In this document: in pieces, positions 35,101 through 47,700 of the stretch
How positions within the stretch are numbered: position 1 is the stretch's first letter
Layout: each line of letters opens with the position of its first letter
NCBI GenBank assembly: GCA_037447655.1
Contig: JBBHKE010002628.1
Location: 81,281-145,280, forward strand
From: Zygnema cylindricum
Lineage: Eukaryota > Streptophyta > Zygnematophyceae > Zygnematales > Zygnemataceae
Direction of reading: 5' to 3'
Length of the DNA stretch: 64,000 bases
Made by a program: the position numbers and the translations under genes
Notes under the pieces: generated by a model
The model's database searches: none
What the model was told of the DNA's origin: nothing
The model's input: only the letters and a program-made list of their open reading frames with translations

Positions 35101-38100
35101 GAAATAGAATATAGCTGGAAGAACAAAAAGTTACTCCTTACATTTATATTAGAGTTAGTGAATTATTAACGTTAAAGCGAATTTGGTATTAACTACAAAA
35201 TATTATGCTTTGCCACGTGGCTCATCCTGGTCCAGTTAATTAAATAGTGTTATTAATGCTGATTTATGATTTCCGGTCAAAACACACACTCTAATGATAA
35301 TTTTGGATGTGCATTATGCAAATGATATATAATGATTTTGCAATTTTATCAAGGTGCTATGGCCTTGAATTCTAATAGGAGCCCTAGAGACTTCGACTTT
35401 TCTAGGAAATTTATGGGAAGCTATGTTGCAAAATCAACAAAGAGCTTCAATATTTGTCTCATTTCTGTGTGACTATATACAAGCTAAGCAGCTCGAGAGA
35501 CCTAAAAGTCTAACCTGAAATGCAGAAATAAGTTGTTTTCGATGGTGAATTATGGGCAGGGGGGGGCTTTTTTCAAATGCCGATATTCGGGCTTTTTGTT
35601 GGATGCTAAAAAAGCTTACATCATCTCTATCCTCGCTGTTTACAAGGTTCGTAAACTGATTCCCGATGGGGCGTTCCACCGTTCAAAATACAGTCTAAGC
35701 ACAGATCTGCATCTAGTCTTTTGTCTTCATGTGAAGAAAATTTGTTTTACAGGAGTAACATGCATCTGGCTATTTTTTTTTTTTCAAAGCACAGATTTGT
35801 TTTTGAATTTGTTCCTTAGAATTAAATATTCACGAGGCAGGATATGATGCAACCAAAGGACGCTAAAAAACTCAAGTATACTTTCTGAAAAATTGTTTGA
35901 AGCTTCTGTGCAATTTCTATCCTCTTGTCATCTCCTCCAGGCCTTCACCGTCTACTGATTTTGATTTCTCTAGGAACTTGGATGATGTGGAGAAGAGTTT
36001 TTCAAAATTCCCTGGAATTCTATGCCCATTTCCGTTGTTTGTTTCCACAAATCCCACATATGGTCTCGGATTGACCGCAGGCCAAGCCTGGAGGGTGCTA
36101 GTTTCATCCGGGGTTCTTGAGGATGTAGGAAAGTTTCTCCTCGATTTTCCCTATTGCAATTTCACAAGCAACCAAACAGTTGGTGAAGGAAAACAAGAAG
36201 AACAGACACTTAAATGTATGGCTGGATTGGAACTATGGAAAGTAGTTCTGGTGACAGCTAAGTATGCCATAGATCAGCCCAACATATGGCGTCAGTTTGG
36301 TGCACTCCTTGGATCCCGTTTATCAATACGGGTGAGTGTTTTCTGTTACATTTTTGTTGCTCAGTTTTGGTTACCTGTCAGTGGTTTTTGTATGGACTTT
36401 TTTAGTTTTCTCTGCGTTTGCATATAACTTCTCAATGATATTAGGTGTCACTGTAAAATCATGAAGGTGGGGAAGATGCGTACATGAGTTCTTATCTGCT
36501 TGTATGCATAGTTGACTATAAGAGTCGGCTAGTTGAAGTCCTCAGTAAATGCATCTGACGTACAGTTGCATCAGTATGAATTCTCCATCAGGGCAAAGAA
36601 CAAGCATGAAAAGTATGCTGACCTTGGCATTAAAGTTTGTACCTGTATTAATTGGTTCGTTGGTCTGGCTGCCCATCTGTCCAGCTGCTTCCTGGCTGGC
36701 AGGGGCAGCAGAGTTGGTACAAAGTACACTGCCCTTGGATGGTAGTAAATCTTGCACCTGTGTTCTTTGCTTCATTTGTTTGTCGTACCGTACGTCTGGC
36801 TGACGCCTGGCTGGCTGACAGTGGAGGAGCATGTTTGGCAGTTTTTTGACTTACGGTTGCATTATTCATTCTTCATCAGGGCAGAGATCAAGAATGGAAA
36901 GTTGATTGCCCTTGAATGGCATTAAAGCTTGTGCCTGTGGTGATTGGTTTAGGGCCGGGCGCTGGAGGAGCGTGTGTGGCATGCAGCGGCAGAGCAGCTG
37001 CAGGAGGTGGAGGAAGCCAGGCTGGCTGCGGTGCTCCTGGAGGTGCTGCTGCTTATGGGCAAGGTTAGTCCATCCATCTCTCTCACCTCCCTCTCTCCCT
37101 CCCTCCTTCCCTCCCTCCTCCCTCCCTCCCTCCGCCACCTGTCCCTCTCCCTGCGTTCTTAGTGGGATTTGTGGATATTTCCTTCGCCTATGTTCAAATT
37201 GGTTCTACAATCAAAGTAAAGGAACTTAAAGGAAAGGAAAGAAAAGTATGTCATGTGGGCCGAAAACCCAAACTGATCACTTTGTAAAATACTCTGGCTC
37301 ACATTGAACAGTGTGGAGAACTTAACTAATGGCATACTCCAAAGTTTTAGTGATTTTGTTTGGACAATGGAATCAGCTTGAATTAATATTACTGAGGATG
37401 ATTTTTTTTTCTGAGAACATCTGCGCATGTACTAGTGCCCTTTACAAAGAAACCACACTCATTTGGAGTTCTGTCTAACAATTTCAAACGAAATCTGTGT
37501 AAAAACAAACGGGTGTATCATGTCAAAATTGTATAATGTTTTTAATCTTTGTCCATTCTTTATCTATTTTGAAGCTTCTCTGTGCTTTTTTTTGGGCTGA
37601 ATTGTGCTTATGAGCGTCCTTTTGATGGTGTTATTCTTGTAAATTATATTTCTTAGTTAGTATAATGAATTGTTCTTGCCATCAACAGGTACTGGAGAGG
37701 AAGCCAGTGGCCTTTTTTTTCACAGCCTCAATGAAATGTTTTAGGCGCTGCACAGATACGAACTCGTCTAGAATCGCCACATCACCGACTTCAAAATCTA
37801 AAGAAAAACCAATATCGGTTTCATCATATGTCCAAGTAAGCCTGTAAATTTGTATTGTGTTGAAACACTTTTTTGAAGAGTCAGCTTGCCTTTCTCTGTT
37901 GTAATTCTACAAATCAAGCCAGATTTTTTTGGATTTACTGCTGTGTTTTTGTTTGGTTTCCCTTCAGTTTTTGGAAGAAGCTTTGGCCTTAATGCCTATT
38001 GATGAGGCCATGACCACCGTTGGATATCTTTTGTACGCGTTGTCACATCTCAAATCTTATAATACAAGTGGCAAGCTTTCTGAGGACCATACAGAGCTGC

Positions 38101-40691
38101 TTTTGAGTGTGGACATCTGGGAAGCTGTAAGCGCAGTTCAGCATCGACCTGCTTTCAATTTTCCAATTGCAAAGATCTTTTAATAAGTCTCTTGTCCACT
38201 GCATTGTTCATAAAAACGAGGACCAGGTTTATGTCTGAAACTAGTCTTCAAGGTTCAGTTCTGTCCCCGGTTCAGTCCTTCATCCAGAATTTCAACTGCG
38301 GCCATTGCAGCACTTGTTTCTATACTGGTTTCCGAACCCTGGTTTCAGTTGTTGAGTGCTTGTTTCACGCTTTGCCTCTATACTTGTTTTTTTCCACTGC
38401 ATTGGATCTTTTTCTGTTGGTTTTCTTTCTGGGGTCCAAACAGACCAGAACAGTTTCAAGAACATTCCAGATCGTAGCTCACGCTGTTGGCAAAAAACAG
38501 CTAAATTTCTGTCAGTTTAAGCCTCACCACACTGCCATGTGTACAAAAGAATTTGAAAGTTCAATCCTTAGTGATAATAGCAGAGAGTCCACTGTTGAAA
38601 TTGTATAAATATATCATGGTGTAGAAAAGATATAATAATCATACCGTACACACACAGACACACACAATGCCTAAGTTATATTTTCTAACTAACTAATGAA
38701 CATATACCGCCATAAAACTGATATCAGTCTGGTGTGTCTGGTCTGGTTAGTTTGACTGTAGACCAGATTGGGTTCTATTTCCCACAAAAGTTAAGCGTGG
38801 ACCTCCCTCTCAAGAGAACCAAAATAGGTCTAGAGAAATATTGAAACCATAGTTTGTCTTGTGGGAATCCTTTTAGGGTATGGAATTCTATAGTTTGTTT
38901 TAGAGTTCTGACACATTCTCTACTTGGAGTGTAGCCGTGAGTACAAAAGAAATGATAGGATTTTTTTGCTTTTGCAGGCCTTTAGCACCCTGGTATCTCC
39001 GATTAAAGACTTTTTGCTCCATGGAAACCTCCGATCAGCTGTGCAACTTTATGGCTCTCTTCTCACAGTTTTACGGGAATTTGGGAGGTCGATCCATGCT
39101 ACCAGAGACCCGAATGACGAGGAGAAGAGATCTCTCTGTTATAAGCGGTGTGAGTCTGTCCCTTGGTTGCTTACCTCTTTCTAAAAGTTTACTATGTAAC
39201 AAGTCAGTGTAGAGGTACAAACTTGATCTATAGATGATTGTTTCTGATCCTCATTTGTTTGTTGTAGACAGGAGCCTTCCTACCATGTTAGCCAGTGGAC
39301 CTACCTGTCTTGCAGCCTTGGCTGCCTCATTGCAACTTGCTCTCCGCCAGAGAGACGGCGCAGAAATGCGTGACCTATTGGCTGAGACTATCGCTTGTAA
39401 GAGATTGATGTACGCTCTGTGGTACGATTATATGGAATATGCGACTGATATCAGAAAGGTAGGCCGAAAGAGCTTGTAAAAAGTACAAGGGCGCGTCTAT
39501 CTTTTCTTTAGATTGTGTGTTTGCATGTTTTTTTGTGGTGGTAAGTACTTCAAAGGATGAGGAAATGCTGACATTTTTAATCCCGAAGATTACCCTTGTT
39601 TTCAGTTCGTCTGGAAGGGTCATCATGCTGTCGGTTGCCTGTGGAGAGTAAGTATTGGCGTCACAAATGCCTCAGGGAAACCTTAAAAACCACTCGTGAA
39701 AGCATCATTGTGAAGCATGTGTCTCTGCTATCCTGGTGGCAATTATTCGCTTAGATTGACAGAAAAAGCACTGTTCATTGCACTGCATAAGTTGAAATTC
39801 TTTTTTTCGTTGGTACTGTGGTCAGTCTTATCTCTGTGGTGAAAGCTTGAAGTAAACTGTACATTATTTACACTACTTAATGTTCAGGGGCCAAAAAAAA
39901 GCAGCACCAATTTAGTGCTATTGATGCTAATAGCGGTTCACGGTGTAGCTTGCTGACCTGTTCATGTCAGTCCGTTAATGGGGGAGAATACTTTAAAAGA
40001 CTACCTTCCTGTAAACACTGGGGTGATTTAAAAGCAAAAGCATGACCTGCATCTTCATCGGTAACTTGAAGCCTAAAGCTTCGACTCTTCCATTATGTTT
40101 GTTGTCTTAGTGGTTTTGACTTCCATGATTTTCCTTCGCTGTCAGCTACCGATCACTGTTTTGCTATGACTTTTAGACCTAACTTCTCATTCAACCCCTC
40201 ATCTCGAATGTAAACCTCTGCATCCTGAGTTTGGGGATTCAATCTGACTCGGTTTTAAAAGAGACCACGGAGTCTTTTGCTGTGCCCCTCCTTCTTTCTT
40301 TCCTTCCTGTCCCTCCCTCCCTCCCTCCCTCTTACCCGCCCTCCTCTCCCTGCCTCCCTCCACTCTGCAGGAAGAGCACTTTGGCCTTCTTGCTGAGGTG
40401 AAGGCTGCCTTGAGTGCCCTCTCATTGGCTGCCAGAGATGTTGGAAGGCAGTTGCCTGACGGCCCGCCCACTATTCAGCAGAAGGCGGTCGACTTTCTTT
40501 CCCCAGTCCTGACAGCTGTTGCTTTGGATGAAAGACACGAAGTCTTCGAGCCAGTCGATTACCATGTAATCAGCCACATTGACTGCTATGACGACGATCT
40601 ATGTCGTTTTTACTCGACCGGAAATGTGAAGAATTCAGAAAAGCCATCAATCGTTCTCTCGGGAAAGGAATGGCCAAGGAGAAATGAATGA
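23602..40691 (+). CDS. large helical (HEAT/ARM-like) protein, multi-exon, family not firmly recognised
   Basis: Exons: 23602-23733, 24189-24299, 24711-24873, 25464-25626, 26111-26263, 27384-27528, 27697-27857, 28491-28661, 28876-29046, 30315-30503, 31341-31434, 32411-32500, 33418-33482, 33805-33905, 34476-34592, 35941-36331, 36953-37063, 37689-37835, 37968-38126, 38978-39147, 39272-39458, 39606-39647 and 40371-40691 (stop). Every junction is GT-AG and keeps phase, which is strong evidence for one functional gene of about 1170 residues or more. The product is Leu/Ala-rich, with helix pairs such as LGAYSLLALARLCPDLLPGD, FKETAIAGLHLLATAAPYLS and LLEVLLLMGK, no signal peptide or catalytic motif, and a polar C-terminus. 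The start is uncertain: ATG 23637 is possible but upstream exons are likely. A plant RST1/focadhesin-type protein is one candidate by size and repeat character only; no diagnostic motif was confirmed. Confidence 0.8.
23822..24115 (+). repeat. (TTGTA/TTGTG)n pentanucleotide minisatellite in intron
   Basis: About 55 near-perfect TTGTR/CTGTR units in the first visible intron of the 23.6-kb gene. The open frames across it are artefacts (Cys-Ile-Val-Leu repeats). Confidence 0.95.
26338..26535 (+). repeat. C-rich tract and (CT)n microsatellite in intron
   Basis: CCCCTCTCC-type sequence (26338-26435) runs into (CATCTC)n and then about 38 perfect CT units (about 26456-26535), just after the exon ending at 26263. 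Confidence 0.95.
28059..28278. mobile_element. Tc1/mariner-like MITE, CACCGCG family (copy 3, 220 bp)
   Basis: Ends TA-CACCGCCAATCGTTATTAG and CTAATAACGATTGGCGGTG-TA are exact inverted repeats for over 20 bp. The body holds CACTATTTAAA and several TAGCGTxxxCGCTAA sub-palindromes. It sits in an intron of the 23.6-kb gene. Confidence 0.85.
29075..29162. repeat. (TA)n microsatellite, about 43 units
   Basis: Perfect AT dinucleotide run 29 bp after the donor of the exon ending at 29046. Confidence 0.95.
29372..30043. repeat. two degenerate CACCGCG-family MITE copies
   Basis: A first diverged copy ends GATGGACGGTG-TA at about 29525, with internal GTGTTTTTTGACCCAAAA near its left end. A second ends GATGGCAGTG-TA at about 30042 with GTGTTATTAACTCTAATT before it. 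Their left ends are eroded. Both are in an intron of the 23.6-kb gene. Confidence 0.5.
30481..30625 (+). repeat. ~23-bp tandem repeats starting at an exon's 5' splice site
   Basis: The exon end GTAGTGACTCAG|GTAAAGTG is followed by four to five diverged copies of TCTTTAGWGARTCAGGTAAAGTG spaced about 23 bp apart. The second copy repeats CAG|GTAAAGTG exactly, and later ones keep AGGTGAAA, CAGGTGCA or CAGGCC. Confidence 0.85.
31171..31325. repeat. degenerate CACCGCG-family MITE
   Basis: Starts TA-CACGCTGTTCACTGTTATC with AGTGTTAATAAC, followed by the family's GGCCTAAAATCATGAA-like internal motif. The right end is diverged (GTGCTAATAGCTGAAT), just before the acceptor at 31340. Confidence 0.45.
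32525..33060 (+). repeat. (GAGAGG/GAGAAAGAGTGG)n purine tract in intron
   Basis: Starts with several copies of a ~35-bp unit containing GAGAAAGAGTGGGAGA, then less regular purine-rich sequence up to about 33060. The long open frames here are compositional. Confidence 0.9.
34756..34963. mobile_element. Tc1/mariner-like MITE, CACCGCG family (copy 4)
   Basis: Ends TA-CACCGCGAATCACAATTGCC and GCTAATTGTGATTCACAATG-TA, 208 bp, with an internal GAACCCAAAAG motif shared with other copies. Located in the intron after the exon ending 34592. Moderately diverged. Confidence 0.7.
36583..36990 (+). repeat. three diverged ~130-150-bp tandem repeats reaching into an exon start
   Basis: Shared blocks are ATCAGGGCARAGA, GGCATTAAAGYTTGTRCCTGT (36630, 36741 diverged, 36918) and a GGAGGAGCRTGTKTGGCA block (36823 and, inside the exon, 36966). 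The last copy carries the acceptor at 36952 and the exon start. Confidence 0.65.
39850..39948. repeat. degenerate CACCGCG-family MITE
   Basis: TACACTACTTAATG near the left and CTAATAGCGGTTCACGGTG-TA at the right end. It lies in the last intron of the 23.6-kb gene. Confidence 0.45.
40281..40370 (+). repeat. extended pyrimidine tract before the last exon of the 23.6-kb gene
   Basis: CCTTCCTGTCCCTCCC repeats lead straight into the ACTCTGCAG acceptor at 40370; similar tracts precede the acceptors at 33804 and lie next to the donor at 37063. Confidence 0.8.
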
Positions 40692-41799
40692 GGTACTAAA
40701 TAATGGAATGTCTGGAAACCTTTTGCGTGTACCTGTGTACATATGTGGTCTCTCTGTACATTTAGTTTGTCAAGAATAGGTGTAAGGTCTTTTTGTATAG
40801 GACTTTCACTTTTCCCCACACTGCAGGTTGAAGAAAGGTTGTTTTGTCCTTTTGATTGTTTTGTCCATTTTTTTTGTCATCTAAGCTTCAGGTGTCAGGA
40901 TGTATGTGTTGCAAGTTAATATTTTGTTTTGGTTTCTTGTATTGAGACCCACACAATATATCTGACGCAGAGGAAAATGATATTTACTGTGCCTTTCATA
41001 TGATGACGATAAATAATAATAAGCTCTGTGAAAACCGCGCAACAGTAAAAGATCTGAGTGCGTGGGATCAAAAGAAAGGAAAAGGCCAGATTGGAAGCTA
41101 AAATCCCTTTTATGGTAACTCATATGACATGAGGATGATAGTGAATGTTTGTGAGTTCGTGTTTCCGAAGACCGTTTTGTACATATAGTGCAGTGAATAG
41201 ATGGTTTCCTCTTTCCTCTGGATGCAAGTTTATCCAAAAGTTTTCAAGGTCCCAACATGAAAGCTTATTGTCAGCTGTCCAATGTCCAGTTCTATTTTGA
41301 ATTTCACCTGCGTGAATTTATTTAGGTACCTGTTTAACTCAATCAAAACACTGCAATTAACCACGCCCGATGTGGACTGCAGTGACTGTGTGGACTCTAA
41401 ATGGTCATGTCCTTACGTTTCTGAGTAGGGAGAGAGAGAGAGAGGGAGACACTATGATGCAATGGAGAGAATGCCCCACGTACATTGAAAATGTGGAAAC
41501 AAGTGCTGTAAATGGTCGCCACCAATACTGGTACACTTTTCTCCAACCGCTGGATGAAGTGGGTTTGGGTATCTAATATGCAGCAGAAGAACAAAACTTT
41601 TGGAGGGGGGAATCCAAATCTTTTTCTGTTTTCATGTGAGAATTTGCACATAAAAAATTATGCAATGTTAATGTTTCTTATAGATTTACCAAGGATACGT
41701 TTCTCTTTAGTTGTGAAAAGCGCCGTACTGCACGCAATAGACACTTGGTATAGCATTCTTGACATACCATCTACTCGATTTCATTACTCTAATTCAATC

Positions 41800-41957
41800 T
41801 AGTGTTTTTTTGACCCAAAAAAACATGTAGTGTTAATAACGCTATTTAAGTATGTAGCCCCAAAAGAGCAACGCTGCAAAAGGTAATTTTGTGCAATTAA
41901 TTCTAAAACAGTATTAACACCACTAATTCACTAACTCTAATAGTGATGGGCGGTTTA
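41800..41957. repeat. degenerate CACCGCG-family MITE
   Basis: Begins near TAGTGTTTTTTTGACCC and ends CTAACTCTAATAGTGATGGG followed by CGGTTTA; the TGACCCAAAA and CTAACTCTAATAG motifs are shared with the copies at 29372 and 30043. Confidence 0.45.
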
Positions 41958-42786
41958 GTGTGGCGGCTACTGCCGGTTTTATTGTTGTATGAAAACCGAC
42001 GAGGACACGGTACACAGTACAGGAAGAACTTTTGGTAACAGGTGTACAATCAGAGTAATGACCCCAGATTGTTCAAGTTTGAACACTTCATTCTTGTGAT
42101 CAATTTTTGCCAATAATTTGAATCGGGGAATGGCGAAATAGTCACATATTCCTAAAACTGTCGTCTTTGTGTATGTATAGGACATGTGGGCTTGCCGATA
42201 TGGTCTTACATAATACTATACTGTCCTTGCAGGTATGCAACACTCATGTTTGGTTGGTGATGTTTTATGCAATAATATGTAGCTTGGACACTGTGAATTG
42301 TCTATGAGTGTTAATAGCATTATGGCAGAGACGAACATTAGAACAAATAGTGAGGACAGCAACCCACTTCTTTAAGTGATTTGGCAGTATTCGAGTTACA
42401 CACGTTGTTTTTGGTCAGTCTAACCCGCTACTAGGATGTTTTCTTGGCAAATAAATCGTATTCCTTTCTTTATCATAAATCTCCATCGTCTTTCTCAAGT
42501 TGTTGGTTCTTGCTGAACCTAGGGACATAAGAGTACATCTATGAGAGCTATACTTAAAGTTTTCCATAATGACCAAAAGTTGCGTTTTTTTTTTCTTGTT
42601 TTCTATATGATTTCTTTTTCCCTTTTGTCTGAAGCCAACCGTATCCACCAAGGATGTGTCTTTGTGCATGGTTTTCATTATCTGAAATCTTTTAATAAGC
42701 CCTAATTCATTTTAACATGATGTAATATGATATTGTGCCTATTTCGGTGTAAACAACTGCTAGATGGTCAAAATGTGCACCGAGAA

Positions 42787-43009
42787 CTACACCGCGCATC
42801 GTTATTAGTGTTATTAACTCTAATTTGGGTTCTTAAAATCTTGATTTTTTTCCGCAATTAGTATACATGATTTTCGAAATTAAATTAGCAACGCTATTTA
42901 AGGACGTGGACCATAATCTGCCACGTTTCTGGCACTAAATTAGAATCAATAACACTTTTTTTTTTTTACGCTATTTAAACTTTGACACTAATAACGATGC
43001 GCGGTGTAG
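42787..43009. mobile_element. Tc1/mariner-like MITE, CACCGCG family (copy 5, 223 bp)
   Basis: Ends TA-CACCGCGCATCGTTATTAG and CTAATAACGATGCGCGGTG-TA are exact inverted repeats. The CTCTAATTTGGGTTC and GACGTGGACCATAATCTGCC internal blocks recur at 22060 and 4725. This is one of the least decayed copies. Confidence 0.85.
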
Positions 43010-44702
43010 TAGCAAGTTGGGTGCTTTTTTTGTGATAGAGTTAGTGCAAGTTTACGTGCACAACTTTGAACTTTGAACAGCTGTTTCACTCGGGTGGTTC
43101 CTAGCTAAATTAAACGCAACTCTTGTTGTGGTATATTAGGTTAGCGGTAGCTTGTTATTACATCGACAAAGGTGTAAATTTTATTGTTGGTTCCATTATA
43201 TTAAACACATGTTTTATTTTTTGTTTTGAAAGCTGTTATATACAAGTTTGTGCAAGCTTCATTTTTTCTTAATTACGTGTAAATAATCATTAAGATCGGT
43301 CGCAGGTGTAAATGTCCGTACAGCTCATGACTCAAGGAGGCACGGTTAGTAACTTACGCATTGGGCATCAAATTTGAGATTTGTGACATTCGGGAAAATG
43401 AGGATCTGGCTGTCAAAACCTCTTTCCGAGCCTGTAGGTCGTCAATTAGCCTCAAAGCATTGTCCAAAACGACAAATCAAAAACGTAAGTGAGAAAACCG
43501 ATATTCACACATGCGACAGCTAATGCTGCTCGCTTGAAGAGTACGATTGAAATCGACGGTATGGATTGTGCTACTTCCCATCGGACGGCTAGAGCTGGTC
43601 AGAGATCCTAGTCAAGGGCCAGTTGACGGATCAGACAGATACTGTACCGCACGGATTATCTTGAAAAGTATGGTAAAAGACGAAGTATAAAGTACTTATA
43701 GACAAGGAAGGACTTCTAGATTGGATACGGTCTGTCGTTTCACTTTTGGAGGATACTTTCACTTTAAATCTTTTTGAGTGCCAACAGCCCAACACCCTTT
43801 GGAACCGAATTAAGATATTTTCAGTGCAAGGCAACTTAACCTGGAAGTACATAATGCAGTCTTGCATATTTAGAGCTGAGCCAAATTGCCATTTTCTGTT
43901 CCTCTTGTAGCCATTGTTCTCACGGTGAGGTGAACTTGACATTGTTGTACTCTCAGGAGACTACGGAGCTTGAGAGATGGCTTTAATTCAACTGAAGGAT
44001 GGCGCCGCTCTACACTTGCATCATTCTCGCTGCTGTGACTCTGTAAACGACAAACTTGAAAAACAGCAATAGTTGCTCAATTTTAATGAATTTTCGCATG
44101 TTTTGTTTGAGTCAGGGATGATTATAATCTAAGCTTAGGAGTAAATCTTGCAGACGTTAGACTGAACAACGAAAACTTATCGTCCTGTTTAAGAAATAAA
44201 TTCCTACCCGCACATAACTCAAGTGAAGAAATAATAGTATCTTGCATTGTGAGGATCTCATGTTGTCGTTTTTAACAATTTTTTTGTTTTTATGCATTGC
44301 TTACAACATTCTAAAGAGTCCATAGACAAAAGCAGAAACACGCTTAACCTTGCTGTAACAAAAGTCACACGGAACATATGGCAGAAAGGAAGGTTTGAGA
44401 ACAAATTGGGCAGAGATATGGCTCCTGCAACAGTTCGTGAGTGTTGTCAAAAAGCCATAGAGTTATTATATTTTTGAGTTTTCACTCTAATTTTGAGGTT
44501 AAATTGTACAATTTGTACAGTTTTCTGACGGTTACTAGTAAAACTGTTTGATTCGCTTTCAACATGAGGGTAAATCACTGAATTTCTCTCCTGCGTTATC
44601 CTATGCTGTGTAACAGCCATAAGGATGTTTTTTGTGACGCCAGTTGTCACAATTTATCTCTTTCTTATGTTGTGACCAATCAGCATCGGGTTTGTTTGAC
44701 AG

Positions 44703-47700
44703 GTGGAGGGCGGGGGGAGGCGTCCTTCCAACTTCTCACCACCAGTCGATAAGAGACCATTTTGTAGAGTACTGTTTTCGAGTTTCGGTGAACTTCGACC
44801 GTCACAGGTAGCACTTTTTCATGGCAGAAAATGTAGTGTGAAGGAAAAGAGTGGGGAGAGGGGAAGGGTTACTGCGTCGGCTTCTTCATCAGAACAGCCA
44901 CTTTCTTCTGGCAGTGATGTAAGTTCAGTTGTATTGTTAGTATAGCTCGATTGATTTTGTCCGGCATGTGCGGTATATTTTGATGAAAACGGTAGGCCTG
45001 TGTTGCAAGTCGTCAGAATCTTCATTTGACTGGTTTCTAATTTGTTGACGTTGTGATCATCATTCGGTTTTTTTTTGCAGATGTCTTCAGAAATCGGCCC
45101 TGGGTCACCATCAAGGTAAGAATGTACAAATATATGAAGAAAGCTTTGAAATTGTTTCCTGTGTCATTTAGCTGCTAGCGTGTGTGTTTTTATCTAACTG
45201 CTAAAAGATATCAGGCATTGACAATATGAGTTTTTTCTACATCGTGACCTGTGCGTCAACTGGAAGTCATGTCTCATTTTTGTGTGGTATTTGGTTAACT
45301 TGCAGATCTTCACATAAGCTTCCAAAAGTTGGTCTCATCGAGAGGGCTCTTGGACCATTTGGCCAGTCACATCTTCAAAGGACAAGAGCGGTTGCGGTGG
45401 GAAGTTCAGTTATTGCTGGAGCAACCTCAAATAATGATTCTGTTGTAAATGGAAAAATGAAGTGGAAACCTTTACACAAGGAAGAGAGTTCGATACAAAC
45501 ACATAACTTTGTCCATGGACAAGATGAATCTTCTGAGAAGAAGGATATGATGGAGGAGAATGCAAATCTGCTACGAGAGCAGAGGAGAGAGATACTTATA
45601 TTGATTGATCAGTTGGAGGCCATCCGCCTCCATGCAATGGATCTGGAACACAGAAATGCTCAACATTTCAAACTTGCGGACAGGTGTGTGTATTGTGAAA
45701 TCCTACAGTTTGCATTATGTATCGGCTGGAAAATGGTTAGGTGCCAATACAGATTCGTGAAATTGTTGATTTGAGTTGGCTTTCACTTTTCTGGAAGATC
45801 CATCAGGAAATATGCTCACGATTGTATTGAGTCTCTGTTGCATTCAAAGCCTTTTCATAGTTTTTTTTATTTATGGATATGCAGCCGGTTTCGGGAGAGT
45901 GCAAGAAACCTTTTACATTACATGGCGCTTCGAAACATGGATGTGCGGAAACTTCAGCAAGTAAGACATTCATTTGCCCCAGGTTGCCGGGAAACTACTC
46001 TGCATGCTTTTTTCTGCATCTGATAAGTGTAGTTTCCCGAATTGGTTATTAAGTTAGATCAAATTGACTATGTGTACACAAAAGCATCAACTCCTTATGG
46101 AATTTAAGGAGTTTAAGGTATGGATTTGACGAAATGCAGGCTGGCTTGTTGTAATTAGAGTGGCCAGCATATTCGTATAAAACTGTATTCCCGTGAAGGT
46201 GCTTGTGCGCAACCTTCTGTTGTTTCTTTTGAGAATCTTAATTTCAAGGTTGGATGATCCATTGCAGGCTTTGGCGGATCTGGGTTTGTCTTCTCTTGGA
46301 AGAGTAGAAGCTCACACTCTTGCCTCTGTTCAAGCAGTCACACGAGTCTTGCGCTTGATGCTCCGAGATTTACCGGCACCACAACATGCCGGAAATCTAC
46401 AGGGAGCATATGAGGTGAGGTGCAGATAGGTGAATGTCACAAAGGAAAACTTTCTTTAGTTTAGTACGTGGATGCAGGTTTTGAAGGTTCTCTACCTTGT
46501 GCAATAATGGAACTGACCATGTGGTACATGATCAGTTTTCTTTTACATTGTGTCTAAGATTGTAACTTACACATGATCAGTTTTCATGTGTGAATTGCAT
46601 GTTACTCTCCAGTCTACACAGAGTCGGCCTCTTGCACCATCGCCCTTGGAATTGCTGGAAGTGCTTCCACCTGCATTGACATTCAATGAGGGCGACCGCC
46701 AATTGCAACGTAACACAGAAGACTTGTTAGGCCCCAGACCCAGTCGACGGAAGACACACATTATGGTGACTCTCCCTTCGACGGTAAGCAATAGCCATCC
46801 ATGGCTTATTGAGAAGCTGAAGTGCCAGGCTAAGCTTTTGCGAGGCAATGCCTATCTTTTGTTTCCTTTTCGGATTAGATTTTTTTTATCATTTTTGACT
46901 TAAGGTAATGCTGACATTTCGAGGGTCAATGCATGCCTTATTTTCTTATTAATTAGAAGCAAAGTTGATTCCTCTTACCATTTCCGACTTGACTTTTTGT
47001 AATACTGACATTATGCGCGTCAACACCTGTCTATGTTTCTTTTTCCAATCCGATACAAAAATGCTCTCTGTTATCAACTCTGCCTTAGGGTAATACTGAC
47101 TGCTGCTTTGACTGTCTTTGCGGCTGCAGGCGGCCGAAGACAAAGGCCTGGTGCTGAAGCTTCTGGAGGCGGGCATGAATGTGGCGCGCATCAACTGTGC
47201 TCACGACGACCCGTCAGTTTGGGAGCCAATCGTGGCTCACGTGAGGAGATGCAGTGTTCAGCTTGGACTCCACTGCAGGTAGACAATATGTAGAGAAGAG
47301 AGTGGCGAGAATAGAGTGCAGAGATTAAGGAAGAGTTTACAGTCCATGCAACAATTTGTAGCTATGATGTGTGTGCATACACCCATTTTTGAATTGTTTT
47401 GCAGGGATTTTTTAGCATGTCTTTGAGGTTTTCCTCCCCTTATTTCTCTCTCTTTCTCTCTCTTTCTCTCTCTCCCTTCCTACCTCTCCCCCCCCCCCCT
47501 CCCTACTGTCCTCCCCCTGCCTCCCCTCTTCCCCGCCGCTCCCCTTCCCCCCTCCTCCCCGCCGCTCCCCTCCCCCCCCTCCTCCCCCTCCTCCCCTCCT
47601 CCCCTCCTCACCTCCCCCCCTCTCGCGTCCCCCTCCTCACCTCCCCCCCCTCCTCGTCGCCCCCCTCCCCTCTCCCGCTCCCTTCCTCTCCCTCCCTCTC

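Larger units (their letters stand above)
40692..44702. other. intergenic region between the helical-protein gene and the pyruvate-kinase-like gene
   Basis: Holds the 3' region of the upstream gene and two CACCGCG MITEs (about 41800-41957 and 42787-43009). A stretch at 44470-44620 (TTTTCACTCTAATTTTGAGG, GAGGGTAAATC) resembles 14555-14690. The open frame 44292-44477 could be a first exon of the kinase-like gene but its downstream phase does not fit, so it is not called. Confidence 0.5.
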
